Assembly (NCBI RefSeq): GCF_021502725.1
Contig: NZ_JAKFFS010000001.1
Coordinates: 1,674,001 to 1,738,000 of the forward strand
Source: Dyadobacter sp. CY345
GTDB taxonomy: Bacteria; Bacteroidota; Bacteroidia; Cytophagales; Spirosomataceae
Reading direction: 5' to 3'
DNA: 64,000 nt
Made by a program: the position numbers and the translations under genes. The stretch's first letter is position 1, and every line of letters starts with the position of its first letter. The notes below the pieces were generated by a model. It was not told where the DNA came from and did not search any database. It saw only the letters and a list, made by a program, of their open reading frames with translations. Below, one piece after another: positions 1 to 10,064 of the stretch.

Positions 1-61
1 GGCTACTTTTGTGCCAGGCTAAGAGTAAATTATTTTACACAATGCTTTCATAATAAATTGA

Positions 62-2106
<2,045 letters not shown>

Positions 2107-2222
2107 GAGTCGGCTCGATCTAATTTGAGGTAAATTTATGCCGAGTTTCGTAAAAATTTGAAGACTGATTAAATGTTCAGGATTTACTTCAAGAACTTAT
2201 TTGAATATTATTGTAAAAGTTA

Positions 2223-2258
2223 AAAAAGCTGTTTAAAGTGTACCTTAAACAGCTTTTT
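2223..2258 (-). terminator. Rho-independent terminator after small lipoprotein gene
   Basis: A perfect 14-bp inverted repeat (2223-2236 with 2245-2258) around an 8-nt loop, with A-runs at its left edge that become a U-run on the minus-strand transcript. It lies 32 bp past the lipoprotein stop and before the VanZ-like gene. The T-run on the right could also let it work on the plus strand. Confidence 0.8.
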
Positions 2259-2289
2259 CTATTATACACTTCGTAGAAAGAGGATTTAA

Positions 2290-2718
2290 CTATATCTTTT
2301 CAATAGAAAGATTCACTTTGTATTCTTCAAGGTCAGGTGTTTGTGTTGTTACCGGATAGGGAAGGACATCGTGCACAACCAGAGAATAATTTTGGTTTCC
2401 AAGCATAAATGTCTGATGACCAGATGCTTTGCTTTCACTTTTAAATGAAACTGGAATATTGGCTTTATTTGTCCCGTCTGATATACTTAATTGAAGATCG
2501 ACTCCGCCAGCCTGAATACAATTCACGTTAATCGGACATCGGCTTTCATTTAATTCCAACACATTGACAATTAACGCTTGTCCGGGAATGTTTACAGAAG
2601 TCGTCTTGCGATAAGATGCACTAATAGTTTGATCTTGAATTTCTACTACTTCGTCTTTTTTTGAATCACACGCGAAGCTGGAAACACAGAGTAATGTTAC
2701 TATGATCAGGTTTTTCAT
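2290..2718 (-). CDS. Small putative lipoprotein of unknown function
   Basis: The 142-residue protein starts with a short hydrophobic signal ending in a lipobox (SSFAC, Cys at residue 17), so it should be lipid-anchored in the cell envelope. After the signal it has a charged linker, then a beta-rich domain containing the motif SRCPINVNCIQAG around residues 59-71. An SRCP-x(n)-C-hydrophobic-x-AG motif recurs in small Bacteroidota lipoproteins, where the two cysteines may form a disulfide; I do not know an assigned function. Monocistronic: a clear terminator follows, and a decayed gene lies upstream. Confidence 0.75.
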   Translation of the reverse strand: MKNLIIVTLLCVSSFACDSKKDEVVEIQDQTISASYRKTTSVNIPGQALIVNVLELNESRCPINVNCIQAGGVDLQLSISDGTNKANIPVSFKSESKASGHQTFMLGNQNYSLVVHDVLPYPVTTQTPDLEEYKVNLSIEKI

Positions 2719-2844
2719 GGCAGAAGGTTTTGCTTATAACCCTAAGACGCACATGTAGAGAGAATGGTTGTAATGAAGTTAAATAATAACTAATAAAGAC
2801 AATCTGAACGCTAACATGAGTCGGCTAAATCAATATTGTTTTTA

Positions 2845-3170
2845 ATGTCAGTCCTCGCCGTTGCGATATTGGGATGTCGGCAAGAAAATGCAGATCCAAT
2901 TACTGACGGAGAAATTTGTTATCCGTGAATAGTTGTAAAGACTGTCACGAACCGAAAGGTTTGGTATTTTACGATTTAACGGCAAAATGATACGTTGTTT
3001 TCCTGTCTATTCCAGGAACTTACGATTATGTTGACACCGGATACATCCGTGACAACCTGCCAGGTTTTGAAGGACTGAACGGTTTGGCAATGATTAATTT
3101 CGACGGGGAATATTATGTTTACAGAGGCAACAAATCGTCACAAATGGCTGCAACAGAATATTTCGTTTAA
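2845..3170 (+). pseudogene. Decayed small lipoprotein gene
   Basis: An ATG at 2845 opens a 27-codon frame with a truncated lipoprotein signal (ending LGC) and stops at 2926-2928. Coding-looking sequence continues in another frame from 2925: a Cys-rich part (SCKDCHEPKGLVFYDL), one in-frame TGA at about 2988, then a conserved-looking C-terminus with YVDTGYIRDNLPGFEGLNG and YYVYRGNK, ending at TAA 3168-3170. One frameshift plus one stop would restore a protein of about 108 residues. The family is not recognised. The alternative, chance open sequence, is less likely because the C-terminal part has normal protein composition. Confidence 0.5.
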
Positions 3171-3211
3171 AAATCACAAGACCGGAAATTATTCAATAGG
3201 TAGTTTAAAAT

Positions 3212-3241
3212 AAAAAACGGTTGATTAATAATCAACCGTTG
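3212..3241 (-). terminator. Terminator overlapping the dehydrogenase stop codon
   Basis: An inverted repeat AACGGTTGATT / AATCAACCGTT with a very short loop, followed on the minus strand by TTTTTTATTTT. The last codons and the TGA stop of the dehydrogenase gene form the 5' arm of the stem, so translation termination and transcription termination sit on the same bases. Confidence 0.8.
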
Positions 3242-4065
3242 TCTGCAAATTCCGGATAAAGTGTCATTCCACCATCAATGTAAAGCGTTTCGCCATTAAC
3301 GTAATCAGACTCGTCTGAGGCAAGCCAGGCAACAGCTTTGGCAACATCAAGTGGCGTACCGATCCTTTTGTATGGTATCAGTTTAAGCAAATCCTTATAT
3401 TTCTCAGGATCTGACCAAACTTCCTTATTAATTGTCGTTTTTATCGCTCCTGGACTTACAGAATTAACCCTTATTTTATGGGGTGCAAGTTCCTGAGAAA
3501 TAGATTTCATCAACATCATCACGCCACCTTTTGATGCAGCATAATTCACATGACCAGCCCATGGGATAATATCATGAACAGAACTCATCAGGATAATTTT
3601 ACCAGTCGAAAGTTCGCTATGATCAATTTCCCCATCCTTCGTTGCAGCTTTTTCCTGAGCAACAAACTGGCGCGCTGCCTCTCTTGTACAAAGAAACTGA
3701 CCAGTCAAATTGACATCAATCACTTTTTGCCATTCTTTTAATGTCATTTCCAGGAACGATGCGTCCTGCTGCAAGCCGGCATTACTTACAAGAATGTCGA
3801 GTTTTCCATAAGTACTGATCGTCTGGTTGAACATTGCTTTCACTTCCTCTTCCTTACTCACATCAGCCTTTACAACGATTCCCGTACCGCCATTATCAAT
3901 GATCTCTTCCAGAACCTTATCAGCAGCTTCCTGATTGCCACTATAATTGACAACTACGTTTGCTCCGAGCTGGCCAAAATATACGGCGCAAGCTTTCCCA
4001 ATTCCTGAACTGGAACCAGTTACAATTACAGTTTGTCCTTTAAATCTCTGATTTGAATCACTCAT
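3232..4065 (-). CDS. SDR family oxidoreductase (glucose 1-dehydrogenase-like)
   Basis: Classical short-chain dehydrogenase/reductase of 277 residues using NAD(P). The cofactor loop TGSSSGIG is at residues 16-23, the SNAG motif near 94-97, and the catalytic Ser (about 161-162), Tyr175 and Lys179 (YAASK) are all present, followed by the PGAIKT motif typical of glucose 1-dehydrogenase-like members. The substrate cannot be fixed from sequence. The start codon overlaps the stop of the upstream small gene in an ATGA, so the two are probably co-transcribed and translationally coupled. The 3' end is built into a terminator hairpin. Confidence 0.88.
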   Translation of the reverse strand: MSDSNQRFKGQTVIVTGSSSGIGKACAVYFGQLGANVVVNYSGNQEAADKVLEEIIDNGGTGIVVKADVSKEEEVKAMFNQTISTYGKLDILVSNAGLQQDASFLEMTLKEWQKVIDVNLTGQFLCTREAARQFVAQEKAATKDGEIDHSELSTGKIILMSSVHDIIPWAGHVNYAASKGGVMMLMKSISQELAPHKIRVNSVSPGAIKTTINKEVWSDPEKYKDLLKLIPYKRIGTPLDVAKAVAWLASDESDYVNGETLYIDGGMTLYPEFADNG

Positions 4066-4277
4066 ATTGTTTCCTGATCAATTGACTTTAATTTTTTCCA
4101 AACACTACGATTAATGCTTTTAACTGCCCAGTTTTTAGCAATCAGCACAGCTTTCGCCACGGCATCTTTTGGAGAAATATTGGTAGTTTTAATTAAATCC
4201 TGCGCGATGACCATAGCTTTCTCACGTGTGGTAGGAGATAGATATTTCAACTCAGGTAAAGTCATCATGTTATCCAT
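4062..4277 (-). CDS. Small protein of unknown function upstream of the SDR
   Basis: Predicted 71-residue protein from the ATG at 4277; an in-frame ATG at 4364 would add 29 residues, but that extension has no clear protein character. It is Lys-rich and helical, with a segment resembling the short repeats that place Ala-Ile/Val-x-x-Ala-x-x-Lys-Ala next to a Trp (KAVLIAKNWA), as seen in YdaT/DUF2188-like small proteins; that resemblance is weak. Its stop overlaps the SDR start (ATGA), suggesting one transcript with the dehydrogenase. General stress genes in this phylum often pair such small proteins with SDRs, so a stress role is a guess. Confidence 0.55.
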   Translation of the reverse strand: MDNMMTLPELKYLSPTTREKAMVIAQDLIKTTNISPKDAVAKAVLIAKNWAVKSINRSVWKKLKSIDQETI

Positions 4278-4405
4278 AAATGTAGAATTGGTTTTGTTTG
4301 CCAGTGTATGGGTTGCTTTCAGTATTAAAAACTTATGCCAGGATTTCAGCCAACTTAACGTCATACCGATGGAGATTATTTACGCACTTTTTAAAAAATG
4401 AGCTG

Positions 4406-4442
4406 AAAAAAAATCCCCAACTATAAGAAGGGGATTTTTTTT
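4406..4442 (-). terminator. Terminator after dnaK
   Basis: A 13-bp perfect stem, A8TCCCC (4406-4418) with GGGGAT8 (4430-4442), around an 11-nt loop. U-runs exist on both strands, so it can end dnaK transcription from the right; no plus-strand gene enters from the left. It lies 13 bp past the dnaK stop. Confidence 0.9.
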
Positions 4443-4454
4443 ACTCGTTGTTCC

Positions 4455-6359
4455 TTACTTAACTTCTTCGAAGTTTACATCAGTAACATCTTCTGCATTG
4501 GTACCTTCACTGGCTCCGTTTCCTTGCGGGTTTCCAGGAGCACCTTGCTGACCTTCACCTCCCTGAGCGTACATCTCCTGAGAAGCGGCCTGCCATGCAG
4601 CGTTTAATTTTTCCATCGCAGCATCAATGCCCGTCAAATCCTGAGTTGAGTGTGCAGTACGCAATTCAGCAAGTGCACCTTCAATAGCAGTTTTATTTGG
4701 CTCAGATAACTTGTCTCCAAATTCTTTCAACTGTTTGTCAGTTGAGAAAATAAGACTGTCTGCTCCGTTTATTTTTTCAATTTTTTCGCGTTCTGCTTTA
4801 TCAGAAGCTTCGTTCGCTTTTGCTTCCTCACGCATACGGTTGATTTCCGCATCCGTCAATCCGCTTGAAGCTTCAATACGAATTTTCTGTTCTTTTCCAG
4901 TTCCTTTATCTTTCGCAGAAACGTGAAGGATACCATTTGCATCCACATCGAAAGTAACCTCAATCTGAGGAGTACCACGTTGTGCCGGCGGAATATCGGA
5001 AAGGTGGAAACGACCCAATGTACGGTTTTGATTCGCCAAAGGACGCTCTCCCTGCAAGATATGGATCTCAACAGAAGGCTGGTTATCAGCAGCAGTTGAG
5101 AACACTTCCGTTTTCTTCGACGGTATAGTCGTGTTTGCTTCGATCAGTTTCGTAGAAACACCACCCAAAGTTTCGATACCTAGTGACAATGGAATAACGT
5201 CCAAAAGAAGTACATCTTTCACTTCACCTGTCAAAACACCACCTTGAATTGCAGCACCAACAGCAACCGCTTCATCCGGGTTAACACCTTTTGAAGGTTT
5301 TCTTCCAAAGAATTTTTCAACTTCTTCCTGAACACGAGGAATACGGGTTGATCCACCTACAAGAATTACTTCGCTAATGTCGCTGTTTGAATAACCTGCA
5401 TTTTTCATCGCTCTCTTGCAAGGTTCCATCATGCGTTGGAACAAGCTGTCTGCCAATTGTTCAAATTTGGCACGAGTCAATGAACGAACAAGGTGTTTCG
5501 GAATACCATCTACCGGGAAAATATATGGTAGGTTGATTTCCGTTTGTGTAGAGCTTGAAAGCTCAACTTTTGCTTTTTCAGCAGCTTCCTTCAGACGTTG
5601 CAAAGCCATAGGATCTTTTGTAAGATCCACACCTTCGTCCGTTTTGAATTCAGCAGCAAGCCAGTTAATGATCACCTGGTCAAAGTCATCTCCGCCAAGG
5701 TGGGTATCACCATCTGTTGATTTTACTTCGAAAACTCCGTCGCCCAATTCAAGTACCGATACGTCAAACGTACCACCACCTAAATCGAAAACAGCAATTT
5801 TCATATCGATATGTTGCTTGTCAAGACCGTAGGCCAGGGCAGCAGCAGTTGGTTCGTTAATGATACGTTTAACATCCAAACCAGCAATTTGACCTGCTTC
5901 TTTGGTTGCCTGACGTTCAGCGTCATTGAAATAAGCAGGAACAGTGATTACTGCCTCTGTTACTTCTACCCCTAAATAATCCTCAGCAGTTTGTTTCATT
6001 TTTTGTAAAATGAATGCTGAAACTTCTTGTGGGGTATATAGACGGTCTCCGATAGGAATACGCGGCGTGTTGTTTGGGCCTTTTTCAACACTGTACGCGA
6101 TGGTTTTCATTTCACTGGAAACCTCGTCATACTTTTTACCCATGAAACGCTTGATAGAACTAATCGTATGCTTGGGATTGGTGATTGCCTGACGTTTGGC
6201 AGGCGCACCTATTTTACGTTCGCCATTATCCATAAACGCAACCACAGAAGGAGTCGTACGAGCACCTTCGCTATTTGCGATTACGACAGGCTCGTTACCT
6301 TCCATGACAGCTACACAGGAGTTCGTAGTTCCTAAGTCTATGCCAATTATTTTTCCCAT
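4455..6359 (-). CDS. dnaK: Chaperone protein DnaK (Hsp70)
   Basis: ATP-dependent cytoplasmic chaperone that works with DnaJ and GrpE in folding and heat-shock protection. The 634-residue protein has all three Hsp70 signatures: [13 protein letters not shown] at the N-terminus, [13 protein letters not shown] near residue 195, and [15 protein letters not shown] near residue 335. The substrate-binding domain is followed by a Gly/Gln-rich linker and the conserved acidic tail [12 protein letters not shown]. dnaJ and grpE are not adjacent; the gene is monocistronic with its own terminator. Upstream, about 130 bp from the start, lies a cluster of TGACA half-sites that may be regulatory. No CIRCE element is seen. 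Confidence 0.98.
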   Translation of the reverse strand: MGKIIGIDLGTTNSCVAVMEGNEPVVIANSEGARTTPSVVAFMDNGERKIGAPAKRQAITNPKHTISSIKRFMGKKYDEVSSEMKTIAYSVEKGPNNTPRIPIGDRLYTPQEVSAFILQKMKQTAEDYLGVEVTEAVITVPAYFNDAERQATKEAGQIAGLDVKRIINEPTAAALAYGLDKQHIDMKIAVFDLGGGTFDVSVLELGDGVFEVKSTDGDTHLGGDDFDQVIINWLAAEFKTDEGVDLTKDPMALQRLKEAAEKAKVELSSSTQTEINLPYIFPVDGIPKHLVRSLTRAKFEQLADSLFQRMMEPCKRAMKNAGYSNSDISEVILVGGSTRIPRVQEEVEKFFGRKPSKGVNPDEAVAVGAAIQGGVLTGEVKDVLLLDVIPLSLGIETLGGVSTKLIEANTTIPSKKTEVFSTAADNQPSVEIHILQGERPLANQNRTLGRFHLSDIPPAQRGTPQIEVTFDVDANGILHVSAKDKGTGKEQKIRIEASSGLTDAEINRMREEAKANEASDKAEREKIEKINGADSLIFSTDKQLKEFGDKLSEPNKTAIEGALAELRTAHSTQDLTGIDAAMEKLNAAWQAASQEMYAQGGEGQQGAPGNPQGNGASEGTNAEDVTDVNFEEVK

Positions 6360-6484
6360 TGTTATATGTTATAAGTTAAAATTATTTGATTCTCAATTTG
6401 TGACGAAGATAATTTTCAGATTTTCTGTCGTACCCCTTAATCCTTAAAAAGCCCGTACCAGAGAACAGAATGCCTCGTATGCAG

Positions 6485-6506
6485 TGACAAAGTGTCAGTT
6501 TTGACA
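6485..6506. promoter_or_regulatory. TGACA half-site cluster upstream of dnaK
   Basis: TGACA (6485-6489), TGTCA (6493-6497) and TGACA (6502-6506) are spaced by 3 and 4 nt, making a 13-bp palindrome plus a third half-site. It is about 130 bp upstream of dnaK. The rest of the 539-bp gap from 6360 to 6898 holds no convincing ORF, only AT-rich sequence and the terminator at 6803-6827. Binding by a regulator is an inference. Confidence 0.35.
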
Positions 6507-6802
6507 GCTTGGTTTTTAATGTTTGAGAACCTTTTCCGGAAGGCGCTTTTTTAATCGCACCTTAATTTATCCAGTATCGTAAAAAATTATTTATTAAATA
6601 TTATGCTCTGGATAAATAACAAAAAATTTAAATTAATAGGTTGATTCACAGTGCGTATGAATATTTAAGCAGTTCTTATTCATAGTATTTAATAACGAAA
6701 TTCCAATCTATTTCGCGGTTGCCATATTACGCTTGACGCTTGGCACTTCACTTGTCGTTAATTTTGGATATACTATTCTGTTGCTGATTTTTAAATCAAA
6801 AA

Positions 6803-6827
6803 AGTGACTGCATAAATTGCAGTTACT
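6803..6827 (-). terminator. Terminator after the CotH-family gene
   Basis: Inverted repeat AGTGACTGCA (6803-6812) / TGCAGTTACT (6818-6827), 10 bp with one G-T pair, 5-nt loop. On the minus-strand transcript it is followed by a T-run, about 70 bp after the stop of the T9SS-exported protein. Confidence 0.65.
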
Positions 6828-6898
6828 TCCCTTCAATTTGTTCCCGACATGCCATTTATGTCAGCTAGTTGTATTCTGTAAGTATTTCAACGGTATTC

Positions 6899-9800
6899 TT
6901 ATTGCTTCACGAACCGACCGCTGTGAGTGACACCGTTTTTTGTTTTGATCTTTAAAAGGTATACTCCTGTGGTCAAATTACTGACCGGAATGGTAAGCGC
7001 GGAAGTTGGAGATAGCTTTTGATGGCTTTGAACAACTCTTCCATTGATATCCATAATCTCGTATTCACCCGAGTTGACGGATTGATCAAGAGAAATATTC
7101 AACACATCGGCCACAGGATTTGGCCATAATTTATTGATCTGGAAATTACCCATATCGACCGAAACAATTCGGGAAAAAGTTGTGGTCTGATCAAAATCAA
7201 CCTGTTTCAGGCGGTAATAATTGAGGTTTGGAAAAGGTTGTTCGTCAACTGCTCTGTATTGTTGAAGAACTTTCGTTGTCGCCGCGCCCTTCACTGTTGC
7301 TAGTAACGACCAATTCATGGCATCAGCTGATTTTTGAACTTCGAAGTAATCATTGTTAACTTCTGATGTAGTTTCCCACGACACGATAATCTTATTTTCA
7401 GCGCGTTTAGCATCAAATGAGCTCAATGTAACTGGTAATGGTCCGTCTGCGAACACTGCCCTGAATTCTAATGCACCGGATGTGGACGTCACTTTAATCT
7501 CGGGTGTTGTCGCGTAACTGACACCGGATTTTTCCCATCTTTGAAAATGATTTCCATCTTTTGAAATCGCCGTCAAGGTTATCTCATTATTTTGAAAATA
7601 GGTTCCTGTCCATGGATACGGTAATGCAGCCAGTCCGTCAGTTGTTGGCAAAATATTAAGGTTGTTAACTTTCACATACCCACGGTCAGGATCGCTCACC
7701 TGAAGGGTAAGCGCAAAATTGTTATAGGAAGAACCTAAACTTGCCCGGATGTGGTTCTGGAAATTTGACCCTCTGTTATTTAAAAAGGATGCTATTTCGT
7801 TAATGCTTTGATTCCAGAAAGCTCTATTCACAGGCGATTTCCATCTTGCCAGATGCTCGTCAATCAAAGGTTCATATATGGTTTTGGTAGCGTTTAATAA
7901 AGGAATAGAACGTGACGGTAGAAATGTTGAATTCAAAAGGTCGGCCACGCGATTAATAAAATAGCTTTTATATTCTGCGTTATTCAGAAGTTTATTAAGT
8001 ATCGCTGATGGCGCACCGCCAGTTCTTGCATTTGGAATCGAGTTGAAACTTGCTCCAACATTTAAGCCAAGGGCAATATCCGTATCATATAACATCCATC
8101 TCCATCGCCCATCCGAGCCATAGGGCACGTTAGCAGCAGGATTGTAATTAACTTTATTTCTCCAAAGCCGGGTATTTTTGTGCGGCCAATCCGTATTGGC
8201 ACTGAAAATCTCTGCTATCTGGTAATCAGTAAAGTTTTCAAGATCGATCATCGTTTTTATTGCGGCGTAGTTAACCGGAGATGTAAGAGAATTGGTGTTA
8301 ACAAAAGCCATTAACTCGTTATACTTCACGGCATCGCCTTCTTCAACTTCAATTCCTTCGACGTCAATCAGGTCCACGTTATCACGATTTACACCATATT
8401 TTTTTTCCAGATAATATTTGTCATAACGCTCTGTAATATTTTGGATTCCCCAGTATTCTGAATTTAGAAAAACAACAGCAGGCCTTGATAATTGCGTATC
8501 AAACGACAGATTTCCAACCAATTTCTGAAAATAGGAATCGCGGAAAAGCGTGGAATTATTGTCATTTCCAGAATTTCTTAATAACACCCGCTTAGGAAAT
8601 CTGGTCGGGGCTTCGGGAAACACCGCAAAGTTAAATTCTGTGTTACTATAAAGACGAAGCGTCTTCTGGGGAACAGAACGCGAGCATCCACCATGGATAC
8701 GAAATGCGGATTCCTGAGAAAGTATGAGGCTGTTGTTATTAAAAAATTCTATTGTCGCTGGCCTTTCCCACACATCACCACTATTGCTAAAATTTCCAAC
8801 GGAGCAAAATCCCGCAGGTAACCCTGGATTATCTCTACGGAATTGATCAAAAGTTATTCCTGGCGTATAAATTCCGGTATCGTAGTCAAAAAAAGAGGTT
8901 TCAGGGGCCGTTACAGCGACAACTGGAACGGAATATTTTGTGATGCCCGACGGGTTAATGAAAAACGTTCTCGTTACTGTTTCGCTTGGTGTAAATCCGT
9001 CTTTAAAAACTTTTGCACGCACAACAGTTCCCTTATAAATTTTCTCAGTGGGTAAATAACCTGGGTCATACGTAATGGACGAGGTTTTTCGGGAAATTTT
9101 ATTATTTGCTGAGGTTCTGTCGTCAATGCGGATTGTGCCTGCATATAAATTTGTTCGGTAGTTTTCAATAGACCAGCCTTCTCCAACGCCTCCTACGTCG
9201 GGATGTGTACCGTCGTCGTTGTATTTGTTTTTATATTTAAATTCTCTGGTAGTATTATCATCCTGAGGATCAGATCCATCAAGTGTATAACGAATTCTTA
9301 CACCAGGTTCGGGATGGGTGATTGCGAGATCAAAAGCAGCATTTTTAAATCCTGCTGTTTGGGAAAAAACAGGTGACGCGAGTTTGGGCGAAACCGTTGC
9401 AGCATTGTTATTTGACGAAGCAGCAGTTGGTAATGAAAAAAATACAAACGTTCCCGAACCATCTGGTTTTCTGCCATATGAAACGTCATCCGTCTGCTGT
9501 CCAAAGACAACCTGATCTATTAGTTCTTGTTGAGGCGACGAAATCAGAACTGCTTCGCCGGAAGCGGAAAGCGCAAAATTTGTATGTAATGCACCCCTGG
9601 CGATACTGTTGCTTGCCCAGATGATGATAAATCCTCCCGCCGGAATTTTGGGAGAGCCTGGACCAGATGCAATTTGAAACTTAGTTGGATTGGTAGTGTT
9701 GTCCGAAAGATAATAACCGGCCAGATCAATTTCATAACTGTTCGGGTTGTAAATTTCAAACCAATCTTCCTTTGCACCCGTATTGTCAGTTGCCCCGTTC

Positions 9801-9910
9801 TTGTTTGAAGCTAATATCTCATTAATGAAGAGTATCTCCTTTCCTTCTGCCAGTTTGGGAAATATGGTGAGAAATAAAAGAGTAACTGCGAAAGCTAAAA
9901 ATTTACCCAT
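6899..9910 (-). CDS. Secreted lamin-tail / CotH-like protein with T9SS sorting domain
   Basis: Large (about 1003 residues) extracellular protein. I start it at the ATG at 9910, which gives a clean signal peptide (MGKFLAFAVTLLFL...); an upstream in-frame ATG at 9961 adds 17 non-signal residues. Domains in order: a lamin-tail domain (INEILASN, then DWFEIYNP), a chitobiase-type C-terminal (Chb) segment with the motif RIRYTLDGSDP, and a CotH kinase-like domain (FRIHGGCSR, and WRWMLYDTDIALGLN). A fibronectin-like stretch follows (LSSFDAKRAENKIIVSWET), then a type A sorting domain (LWPNPVADVLNI ... GVYLLKI) that directs outer-membrane export by T9SS. CotH kinases phosphorylate extracellular proteins in Bacillus spores; the target here is unknown. 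Single gene. Confidence 0.88.
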   Translation of the reverse strand: MGKFLAFAVTLLFLTIFPKLAEGKEILFINEILASNKNGATDNTGAKEDWFEIYNPNSYEIDLAGYYLSDNTTNPTKFQIASGPGSPKIPAGGFIIIWASNSIARGALHTNFALSASGEAVLISSPQQELIDQVVFGQQTDDVSYGRKPDGSGTFVFFSLPTAASSNNNAATVSPKLASPVFSQTAGFKNAAFDLAITHPEPGVRIRYTLDGSDPQDDNTTREFKYKNKYNDDGTHPDVGGVGEGWSIENYRTNLYAGTIRIDDRTSANNKISRKTSSITYDPGYLPTEKIYKGTVVRAKVFKDGFTPSETVTRTFFINPSGITKYSVPVVAVTAPETSFFDYDTGIYTPGITFDQFRRDNPGLPAGFCSVGNFSNSGDVWERPATIEFFNNNSLILSQESAFRIHGGCSRSVPQKTLRLYSNTEFNFAVFPEAPTRFPKRVLLRNSGNDNNSTLFRDSYFQKLVGNLSFDTQLSRPAVVFLNSEYWGIQNITERYDKYYLEKKYGVNRDNVDLIDVEGIEVEEGDAVKYNELMAFVNTNSLTSPVNYAAIKTMIDLENFTDYQIAEIFSANTDWPHKNTRLWRNKVNYNPAANVPYGSDGRWRWMLYDTDIALGLNVGASFNSIPNARTGGAPSAILNKLLNNAEYKSYFINRVADLLNSTFLPSRSIPLLNATKTIYEPLIDEHLARWKSPVNRAFWNQSINEIASFLNNRGSNFQNHIRASLGSSYNNFALTLQVSDPDRGYVKVNNLNILPTTDGLAALPYPWTGTYFQNNEITLTAISKDGNHFQRWEKSGVSYATTPEIKVTSTSGALEFRAVFADGPLPVTLSSFDAKRAENKIIVSWETTSEVNNDYFEVQKSADAMNWSLLATVKGAATTKVLQQYRAVDEQPFPNLNYYRLKQVDFDQTTTFSRIVSVDMGNFQINKLWPNPVADVLNISLDQSVNSGEYEIMDINGRVVQSHQKLSPTSALTIPVSNLTTGVYLLKIKTKNGVTHSGRFVKQ

Positions 9911-10064
9911 AGTAGAATTGCTAGTTTTGATAGAAATAATTCTATCAAAACTAGTTAACAATTTCTTAACATTGGTGAATTTCCAGACCTTTTTATTTTA
10001 GAAAAATATAAATTTAAATGGTTAAAGTACAGTATTCCAAAATTGATCTTATTTTCAAAAAGTT

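Noticed and set aside
6360..6898. Possible CIRCE or riboswitch upstream of dnaK
   Set aside because: The CIRCE consensus (TTAGCACTC-N9-GAGTGCTAA) is absent; no riboswitch-like conserved core was recognised.
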